Source of the DNA: an uncultured Oscillospiraceae bacterium
GTDB taxonomy: Bacteria; Bacillota; Clostridia; Oscillospirales; Ruminococcaceae
DNA length: 55,450 nucleotides
Direction: 5' to 3'
NCBI GenBank assembly: GCA_934481445.1
Contig: CAKSPC010000011.1
Coordinates: 1 to 55,450 of the forward strand
Numbering within the stretch: the stretch's first letter is position 1; each line of letters begins with the position of its first letter. A program made the translations under genes and the position numbers. Shown in pieces: positions 14,897 to 21,073 of the stretch. The notes under the pieces were generated by a model. The model was given only the letters and a program-made list of their open reading frames with translations. It searched no databases and was not told where the DNA came from.

Positions 14897-16222
14897 TTAT
14901 TTTGAACCATAATAGTTATCTATTATCTGGTTATATGTAAGCTTTGTGTCAGGGTGCTCTCTTCTGTATTCGGCTACTATTCTGTCACGACTTTGCTTGT
15001 TCTTGTGCGCTTTTACACCCTTGACGGTGGCATAGCCCGCCGCCCATGTGGCAGCCCACGGAGCCTGTGCTTTTAAGTATGCCGATATCTGAACCTTAGC
15101 CATTTCAGCCGGGAGGTGTTTCCACACTTCCGTGCGGCTGACGTCCCGAACACTTTTTTTCATAACTTTTTCGGCACCATTGAACACGATCAGCGGACTT
15201 TTCGAGCTATACCCGCTGTATTTCTTATCGTTGACATCTATTATAGCATCATATCCTGCTTTTGTCAACTCGGAATACAGCTTTTTTCCTGCGTTGCTCT
15301 TCTCATCTCCCAGTGTCTGGACAGAGTTAAGCATGTCATAGACACTTTTTGTTATTTTGCCTTTTGACAGGTCCCTCCCTGCTCTGTTGGCAAGCGCACG
15401 ACCGGCAGGTGTGGAAGCAGCAGCTACTTTTGTGTGATACGATTGAAGATCAGACTGAAGGTCACTGATTATGTCATTGTTTCTGCCGACCATATCGGCA
15501 AGAGTCTTTACAGCAGTCTTTCTTCCGGCAACATTAAGCTTATCCTTAATTCCGATGGTTGTCTGATGAACGCCGCCAATTTCATCCGAAAGCTGACCTC
15601 CGTATAAACCTAGGTATTTTTTGACATCGCCTTTCCTGTACGCCGCATAGAACTGCCGCGAAATATCAAGATTATCCGTATCCGATATGTTTTTGAGTTC
15701 AACATTTTTGAGCACCTTATCTGCGTTGAGATCATAGTGCTTATAAGCCACATAAGCCGCCGCAGCCGCAAGTGTCATGCCACCTGCAATAGCAATGGCA
15801 CGCTCGGTACGTACGCGTCTGTATGCCGCTATCTCGGCTTCGTCCGCTGTCATGCCTTTTTCCATGTACTTCTGTTCGAGAGCTATACGGTGTTTGGATT
15901 TCTTTCCCGAAGAACGATTGAACGCCGCCTTTGTTCTCTCGTCAGAAAGCTTGCGTTTCTCCCAGCCCTCTTTTTCGACGGCTTTGGTGTAAGCGTCCCT
16001 TGTTTCTTTCGAGGCAACGATATGTGCAGTTGCCTCCTTATTGACCTTACGAGCCGCTTCTTTCCTAGCGGTTTTAGCCTCTTTAACTCTCTGCTTCTGC
16101 CCCTCAATATCTACATCGTATCTCTTCCGTCCTGCGTCGGTCAGGGAGCCGTCCGCATTTTGAAATCTGCGCACACCCCACTTCTGACCGAGAATTCCGT
16201 GGTGGTAAAGTTCATTCGCCAT
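14897..16222 (-). CDS. LGMKWG-module protein 4 with possible ADP-ribosyltransferase-like C-terminal domain
   Basis: 441 residues. N-terminus ELYHHGILGQKWGVRRFQN is the shared module; then a long basic coiled region (residues ~30-135), a membrane-type segment (AIAIAGGMTLAAAAAYVAY, ~145-165), and a globular domain containing YRKGDVKKYLGLYGG and, near its end, GYDAIIDVND ... SPLIVFNGAEKV. The last pattern (GYD-x-IID followed by a PLIVFN strand) resembles the end of ADP-ribosyltransferase-like domains of phage head polytoxins. A second hydrophobic stretch (APWAATWAAGYATV) is near the C-terminus. It overlaps the fibre gene by 11 bases. An ejected effector is an inference; the enzymatic call is tentative. 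Confidence 0.6.
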   Translation of the reverse strand: MANELYHHGILGQKWGVRRFQNADGSLTDAGRKRYDVDIEGQKQRVKEAKTARKEAARKVNKEATAHIVASKETRDAYTKAVEKEGWEKRKLSDERTKAAFNRSSGKKSKHRIALEQKYMEKGMTADEAEIAAYRRVRTERAIAIAGGMTLAAAAAYVAYKHYDLNADKVLKNVELKNISDTDNLDISRQFYAAYRKGDVKKYLGLYGGQLSDEIGGVHQTTIGIKDKLNVAGRKTAVKTLADMVGRNNDIISDLQSDLQSYHTKVAAASTPAGRALANRAGRDLSKGKITKSVYDMLNSVQTLGDEKSNAGKKLYSELTKAGYDAIIDVNDKKYSGYSSKSPLIVFNGAEKVMKKSVRDVSRTEVWKHLPAEMAKVQISAYLKAQAPWAATWAAGYATVKGVKAHKNKQSRDRIVAEYRREHPDTKLTYNQIIDNYYGSK

Positions 16223-18707
16223 TAGTTGTCACCTCCGCGTTGTCGTCCAGCCTTGCAGCAATATTGTTGAGCTTATCCCATATTTTTTTTACTGTATGGT
16301 TGATCCTCGACCCTATTACTCTGACTTCGCCAGCCGAAACAGATACAACATTCGTGCCCGCCTGCTGTACAATATCTTCAGTTACTGTGAACGGAAGCTC
16401 ATCAGGCGTTACTTCGAACACGCTTCCATCGTATGCCTCGTATTCCGTAGCGGTATCGCCCCGCTCTAACTGATAACGGCATACATAATTATCAAACAGA
16501 ACACTGGTTATCGTATATGTTATATACTGTGCCACCATTACAAGGGGGTACTGGCTTGTAAATGTTATCGAAGCCTTCTTTCCGCCCTGTGGCAATTCCA
16601 CATTGAACCTTTCAGCGTTCGAGTTGTACACCACTATGGACACCCATCCTGCCTCATCGGTTCTTACGACATTCCCCGAAAGACCTTCGACCGTCAGAGT
16701 GTATGTTCCGGGAGGTGCAATGAAAAAGTTGCCGCTTCGTGCAAGCTTTTCAACATCGGTTAAACCAAACCATTCATACCCGCCGCTTGACAAGTCAACG
16801 TTAACATTTGCGCCGTTTGGTGTATGCTCGCCGTTCAGTGTAAGCGTTTCGCCCGAAACTGTATAGGTCGTTCCTGCAACAGTCACTGTCTTGTTGTCCA
16901 TTCTTCCGAGGTTTTTTCCACAGGAATGGATTATGACTTTGGAACCGATTATCGACGGAGTGTACCCCGTCGGCAAAGAACCGTATTCGAGCTGTGCAAC
17001 GGGTTCTATTACACCGGAATCCGCATCACCGTAATGGCTCGTATAAACCATCCACAGATGGTCGGAACCGGTTGTAAACGTGTATGTCGGAGATGTCACA
17101 GCCGGTTGTATTTCATTCTTGTCGACAGCAGCCGACGGCTCGTCATCAAAAAATACAAACCTGAATCTGTTGCCCTTGTCATATTTTTTAAGGGTATAGG
17201 TCGTATGCGGAAGCAGTTTACAAATATAACTTCTCGCATAGGCGCTATCTTGTAAGTTGAATCCGCTGTCAGTATTGCCGGCCACACCTTTTGCAACAGC
17301 CTGCCCCAAAAGGTTGCGGCAGTTAAGTTCTATTTTACCAAAGGGTATTCCGCCCTGAATACAATCGAGAGTGACCACGTCACCGATATCTGAAAACACA
17401 TCGGTGCAAGCGTCTTTTATACCGCTCCACATACTTCCGATGGATCGGTCTTCCCTGACAGCCACGGCTCTGATATAACCGCTTGAAATAAGCAAGTTGT
17501 TTATGCCGCTCTTCTGCGGAATTTTTTCCGGAAGCAAACAGGGAACAGAACTTACCATAAAGCAGTATTCGTTGCCGCAGTACGGTTCATACGGTGTGAT
17601 CCGGTCACCGACTTCAAGCTGGGGATAGAATGTTGCATTCACACTGGCGTTCTTTGAAATTTTGATCGTAACACCAATAGCAGTGACATCCGACCGTGTC
17701 GACATTGTAAACGTCACACCATCACCGTAGTCGCCATGTCCGCCAACAGATACATTGTTTACATTGCGAAGCGAATAGTACAAATTAAATGTGTCTAACC
17801 CCCCGCCTTTCGGGCAGCCGGAAAGACTCATTACAGTACCTTTTTTATACAGCATATAATCTCGGGCATCCAGCGTGTAGTATATATCAGCAGTCGCCGT
17901 GCCCGATACCGAAATGCTCCCATCCGGATTTACCGCGAAGTCCACCCCGCTGATGGTTGCGCTTTGGTATATCAGCGGTATAAGATTTTTACCGCAAACC
18001 CGGATTCCCACGCTTGTGCCAACAAGAGTATCTTCGTAATCCGTTGCAGTATTTCCCTTCTCGATCTGAACATCGGTCAGTGCACTTGTATCAGACTGAA
18101 CATCGTCAAACAGATAGCGCCACCGTATAAACTTGCAGTTATGCGGCGTGGTGAATGTGTCGAACCCTCCCACACCGGCGTATGTATTTCCTATAACTTC
18201 GCCTTTCGTGTTGTAATACACAACTGCATCAAGTTTTTTGCTTTCGGCATTGCTGGCGGTATATGTTGTCATTGATTCTGCCGGCATAAGTTTTTTTGTG
18301 CTGAGATATCTCTTTGCGCTGTTCGTTGTATTGTCGATCATTCCCGATTTTACGCCTACCATACCGACTACAAGTTCTCCGTCAAACAGATTTTTGCAGC
18401 CGACAGATATCTCTGAAAATGGGATCCCGCCCTGTAATCCGCCTAAAGTTATGATGTCTGCGGGTTCCGAAATAATGTCCGGATTTACGGTATCAGTAAA
18501 CACAGCATTTTCCGGCACATCCTTGTTCACCGAACATCCGTTTACTGTTGCTGCGTCGCCCGAAAAGCAGACAGGCTGGAGGTCTTTAAGCCATGTCTTC
18601 ACCTTTCCAAACAGCACGGGCAAACTTTCTCCCGTTTCAAGGCTCTGCCGCGCCGAGGTTTCCTCAAACTCGACATTTATTTCGGTTTCCATGTTCCTGT
18701 CTGCCAT
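16212..18707 (-). CDS. Modular receptor-binding/baseplate protein with repeated beta domains
   Basis: 831 residues; ATG at 18707 with GAGGTGATCAAA upstream. At least four diverged units repeat: GGIPFSEISVGCKNL, GIRVCGKNLIP, GGIPFGKIELNCRNL and VIIHSCGKNLGRM begin units, and VQIEKGNTATDYED, PQLEVGDRITPYEP, AQLEYGSLPTGYTP and YQLERGDTATEYEA end them. Such C-x-NL to QLE-x-G-x-x-T-x-Y-x-x-Y units are typical of beta-sandwich, carbohydrate-binding-like domains in phage fibres and baseplates. It probably contacts host surface glycans. The N-terminus is short and acidic. It follows the fibre-attachment gene and precedes an LGMKWG gene, between small and large terminase. Confidence 0.75.
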   Translation of the reverse strand: MADRNMETEINVEFEETSARQSLETGESLPVLFGKVKTWLKDLQPVCFSGDAATVNGCSVNKDVPENAVFTDTVNPDIISEPADIITLGGLQGGIPFSEISVGCKNLFDGELVVGMVGVKSGMIDNTTNSAKRYLSTKKLMPAESMTTYTASNAESKKLDAVVYYNTKGEVIGNTYAGVGGFDTFTTPHNCKFIRWRYLFDDVQSDTSALTDVQIEKGNTATDYEDTLVGTSVGIRVCGKNLIPLIYQSATISGVDFAVNPDGSISVSGTATADIYYTLDARDYMLYKKGTVMSLSGCPKGGGLDTFNLYYSLRNVNNVSVGGHGDYGDGVTFTMSTRSDVTAIGVTIKISKNASVNATFYPQLEVGDRITPYEPYCGNEYCFMVSSVPCLLPEKIPQKSGINNLLISSGYIRAVAVREDRSIGSMWSGIKDACTDVFSDIGDVVTLDCIQGGIPFGKIELNCRNLLGQAVAKGVAGNTDSGFNLQDSAYARSYICKLLPHTTYTLKKYDKGNRFRFVFFDDEPSAAVDKNEIQPAVTSPTYTFTTGSDHLWMVYTSHYGDADSGVIEPVAQLEYGSLPTGYTPSIIGSKVIIHSCGKNLGRMDNKTVTVAGTTYTVSGETLTLNGEHTPNGANVNVDLSSGGYEWFGLTDVEKLARSGNFFIAPPGTYTLTVEGLSGNVVRTDEAGWVSIVVYNSNAERFNVELPQGGKKASITFTSQYPLVMVAQYITYTITSVLFDNYVCRYQLERGDTATEYEAYDGSVFEVTPDELPFTVTEDIVQQAGTNVVSVSAGEVRVIGSRINHTVKKIWDKLNNIAARLDDNAEVTTNGE

Positions 18708-18717
18708 TTTGATCACC

Positions 18718-19305
18718 TCAGTTCATCTTGCAGGTAAGTATAAGCTTATCTGTGCTTCGCACACAGGTTTCCTCCAGCTCCGTAAGTCTGTTGCTGAGCT
18801 CATCGACAACTTCTTTTTCTGCCTTGCTTAAAAGTAAGGTGTCAACATCGCTCTTCTTGTAATACTCCGAAAAGTCGACCTCTTCTTTTCGGCCCATATA
18901 GTCAAAGAAAGTGCCGGTCCAGTAGTATTCAGCAAATTCTTTTGCGTCTTCCTCGCCGACAAGCCAAACGTCGCCGGTTTCGTTGCCATCGGCAGGAAGA
19001 TCATCCGGCGAATTAACGCGCCCCTTATAGCGAAACAGTATTCCCTGTTCACCAAATGCATCGCTTACCACTCTTTCGGCAATTTTCTCGATTTCTGCCG
19101 GGCCAACATCACCTCCCGCATACGGAAGCTCGGAATACTGCTTCGTTCCATCTCCGACTTTCAGCCTGCATTTCTCATCGGTCGTGAATTCAACACATAT
19201 ATATCCTTTGGGAACGACTTTTGTGATCTCCGCCCACTGTTCTGTTGTCCTTGCATCGAAATAAATTTCAATGCCGTCCATTTCTTTTGTATTTATATCA
19301 GTCAT
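18718..19305 (-). CDS. Fibre/baseplate protein with tropism-determinant-like N-terminal domain
   Basis: 195 residues. The N-terminal ~65 residues (ARTTEQWAEITKVVPKGYIC, then KVGDGTKQYSELPYAGG) match the small beta domain (W-x-x...G-x-ICVEF...KVGDGT-x-x-Y-x-x-LPY) found at N-termini of phage head and tail fibres. The C-terminal ~50 residues form a coiled coil (SKAEKEVVDELSNRLTELEE), implying oligomerisation. GGAGAG precedes the ATG. Confidence 0.7.
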   Translation of the reverse strand: MTDINTKEMDGIEIYFDARTTEQWAEITKVVPKGYICVEFTTDEKCRLKVGDGTKQYSELPYAGGDVGPAEIEKIAERVVSDAFGEQGILFRYKGRVNSPDDLPADGNETGDVWLVGEEDAKEFAEYYWTGTFFDYMGRKEEVDFSEYYKKSDVDTLLLSKAEKEVVDELSNRLTELEETCVRSTDKLILTCKMN

Positions 19306-19328
19306 ACTTTCTCTCCATTTTGAATTTT

Positions 19329-19823
19329 TTACAGCTTACAACGTATAACCTTTATCTCTCCGATAGCGTTATCAATGTCCTTATCGGTCTTATGTATGCT
19401 GCGGTCGTTCTCGTGCGCGCGTATCTCTGCTCTCGCCGCTTCATCCACGCACTCTCCGCCTGAGCTGCTTCCGCCCGTTCCATAATCGGTAACAGCCAGT
19501 ATGCGCCACTCCGTTTCTTTCAACAGTTTATCCATTGACTCCATCACCGCCGAAGAAGTCGGAGGGTCGAACATCATCCGTACTTTCATCTGCACATATG
19601 TCCTCACCATTGAAAGACGGCTGTCCCCTCCGGTAAGCTCGTCCCATGTGGTGCTGTCGTCTGTAATGCAAATCCCGCCCTCTGGTCCGACACCAAGCTG
19701 ATGCAAAACAGAAAGCGCCGTATTTATGTGCAGTATCAGTGCGTCGTCAAATGCCGTCATCTCAGGTTCTATACCCAGCAGTTTTTTTGTTGACAGAAGT
19801 ATGCTGTCCTTAACATTTTCCAA
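19329..19823 (-). CDS. Head-tail connector-like protein
   Basis: 164 residues from a TTG at 19823, which has GGAGG seven bases upstream, overlapping the HNH gene's stop; a GTG/ATG start further upstream lies inside the HNH gene. The pattern DSILLSTKKLLGIEPEMTAF ... MVRTYVQMKVRMMFDPP is that of gp6-type head-tail connector/adaptor proteins with DNA-packaging context. The C-terminal extension (GGSSSGGECVDEAARAEI...) is low complexity. Unusually it lies far from portal and capsid. Confidence 0.65.
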   Translation of the reverse strand: MENVKDSILLSTKKLLGIEPEMTAFDDALILHINTALSVLHQLGVGPEGGICITDDSTTWDELTGGDSRLSMVRTYVQMKVRMMFDPPTSSAVMESMDKLLKETEWRILAVTDYGTGGSSSGGECVDEAARAEIRAHENDRSIHKTDKDIDNAIGEIKVIRCKL

Positions 19824-19828
19824 ATGCC

Positions 19829-20272
19829 TCACCTCCGTGTTCCGAGCTTCTTCCACAGTATTGTATCTCCCGGTGCCCGCTCCGAGGGAAGAATATCTTT
19901 TTTGTCAGCCGTGCCATAATGTATCATATTGTGTGTTTCATGCGATACACATATCAGATTTTCGGGGTCAAGCAGCCGCTCGCTCCCCTCGTGGATATCG
20001 TTCATCGTTATAGGGTTTATATGGTGAATGAGTATCCTACCGAATATTGGTCGGTCCTCTGCACCAAGGTCGCAGCCCATATCCCGCGCAATAACAATAT
20101 CCCTCGCCCGTTTCCATTCTGCCGAACGGTAAAATATCTGATTGAATTGTCTGTCAAACCCGAATGTATCCGCCCCGACCGAACCTTTCAGTCTGAGGTA
20201 TTCAAGCCTTTCTTCAAAGGTTGCTAGTCGCGAAAGCTCGGAATAACTGCGTTCAGCATAATCACCTGTCAT
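19829..20272 (-). CDS. HNH endonuclease next to small terminase
   Basis: 147 residues. ILIHHINPI (first H pair), NDIHEG and LLDPENLICVSHETHNMIHYG give the HNH fold with the Asn and final His. HNH proteins adjacent to terminase act in DNA cleavage during packaging of cos-type HK97-like phages. Start overlaps the small terminase stop (ATGA). It lacks the CxxC zinc pairs seen in many HNH proteins. Confidence 0.85.
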   Translation of the reverse strand: MTGDYAERSYSELSRLATFEERLEYLRLKGSVGADTFGFDRQFNQIFYRSAEWKRARDIVIARDMGCDLGAEDRPIFGRILIHHINPITMNDIHEGSERLLDPENLICVSHETHNMIHYGTADKKDILPSERAPGDTILWKKLGTRR

Positions 20273-20616
20273 TCGTCGTCCTCGTCGTCGTCCATCCCTC
20301 GGTATCCTTTAAGGGCGTTCATTGCCTGCTCAAACAGCTCTTCCATGTGTTTGCCGCTCTCCAGTGCTTCTGTTTTCGCCTGCGCCAGTTTTTTCTTCTC
20401 TTCGAGAAGTTCTTTTTCTATTCTCTCCCTAGAGGAACCGAGTTTGAGATAGTGGGTGATGACCTGTGATGAAGCCGTCCCCTCCATCAACTGTTTTTCC
20501 GCAAGGTCAATTGCAAGGGATATCATGCGGTTCTCCTGCGCCTCGGGCGTTCTCGCTGGTCTTCCGCGTTTGATACGCTCTTCGCCGCCATCGGCAGCTA
20601 CATTTTTTCTCCTCAA
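20269..20616 (-). CDS. terS: Terminase small subunit
   Basis: 115 residues from a TTG at 20616 with GGAGG eight bases upstream. RGRPARTPEAQENRMISLAI is the usual N-terminal DNA-binding region, followed by a coiled coil (RERIEKELLEEKKKLAQ) and an acidic tail (GMDDDEDDE). It recognises the packaging site and recruits the large subunit. The TTG overlaps the stop of a 40-residue frame, and an inverted repeat lies just upstream, a position suited for pac/cos recognition. Confidence 0.8.
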   Translation of the reverse strand: MRRKNVAADGGEERIKRGRPARTPEAQENRMISLAIDLAEKQLMEGTASSQVITHYLKLGSSRERIEKELLEEKKKLAQAKTEALESGKHMEELFEQAMNALKGYRGMDDDEDDE

Positions 20617-20735
20617 AGATCATCACCTCCATTTTTAGTTTCGATATTGCTTGGATGAACAGGCAGACCCCGCGTCAGGAACTTTACCGTGCCCGAAAGG
20701 AGAAAACCGGCCATGCCAAAAGCCTGCCTGCTCAT
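20613..20735 (-). CDS. 40-residue frame coupled to terS (possible gene)
   Basis: ATG at 20735 (AAGG 11 bases upstream) opens a 40-codon frame beginning MSRQAFGMAGFLLSG and ending ETKNGGDDL; its TGA overlaps the TTG start of terS (TTTGA). The terS ribosome site is inside it. It could be a small regulatory protein or a leader whose translation unmasks terS. It also overlaps a 13-bp inverted repeat, so coding potential is uncertain. Confidence 0.4.
   Translation of the reverse strand: MSRQAFGMAGFLLSGTVKFLTRGLPVHPSNIETKNGGDDL
20656..20734 (-). ncRNA. Structured element upstream of terS (candidate packaging site or regulatory RNA)
   Basis: TGAACAGGCAGAC (20656-20668) and GCCTGCCTGCTCA (20722-20734) pair as a 13-base stem, with two G-U pairs, closing a 53-base loop. 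It sits between a strong terminator and terS. A pac/cos recognition site or a structured 5' leader are both possible; no Rfam class is claimed. Confidence 0.4.
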
Positions 20736-20757
20736 TCAAACGATATCCTTGTATAAA

Positions 20758-20792
20758 AGAAAAAAGTGGGAGGGGTTGCTCACGCCCCTCCC
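20758..20792 (-). terminator. Strong intrinsic terminator
   Basis: Minus strand GGGAGGGG, nine-base loop, CCCCTCCC, then ACTTTTTTCTTTT. It ends the nuclease-RNA polymerase-87-residue operon before the packaging genes. Confidence 0.92.
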
Positions 20793-20803
20793 AAAAATAT
20801 CCG

Positions 20804-21067
20804 TCACGCCCTTGACGCGATCGCCTTAGCGCTTCCGCGCGTGACTTTCTTGTAAATGTTGCGGAAATCGTAGCGTATTATCTCGTCTATCGCTCTTTCG
20901 ACCTCGCGGTCGTTTTCCTCTTCGGAGAATGCGTCCGATGTACGAGCTATGCGCCCTAAATATCCGCAGGTGTGGTATCCCTTCTCTTCGTCAAAGAGAA
21001 ACCACTCCACGAACTGAGTAAACGGGTCGTACGGATTATCGAAAGTTGTCAGCCTGCATTCAGTCAT
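20804..21067 (-). CDS. Conserved small phage protein of unknown function
   Basis: 87 residues starting MTECRLTTFDNPYDPFTQF, then WFLFDEEKGYHTCGYLGRIA. This aromatic/acidic block is familiar from clostridial phages, where the gene sits just before terminase genes, but no function is established. Its ribosome site lies within the last codons of the RNA polymerase gene, so expression is coupled. Confidence 0.7.
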   Translation of the reverse strand: MTECRLTTFDNPYDPFTQFVEWFLFDEEKGYHTCGYLGRIARTSDAFSEEENDREVERAIDEIIRYDFRNIYKKVTRGSAKAIASRA

Positions 21068-21073
21068 TCATGG

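Noticed and set aside
16212..18707. Diversity-generating retroelement target in the receptor-binding protein
   Set aside because: No reverse transcriptase or template repeat was seen in the window; the internal repeats are ordinary diverged domain copies.
20655..20756. Plus-strand 33-codon frame within the inverted repeat upstream of terS
   Set aside because: No ribosome site, wrong strand for the neighbourhood; its length is accounted for by the inverted repeat.
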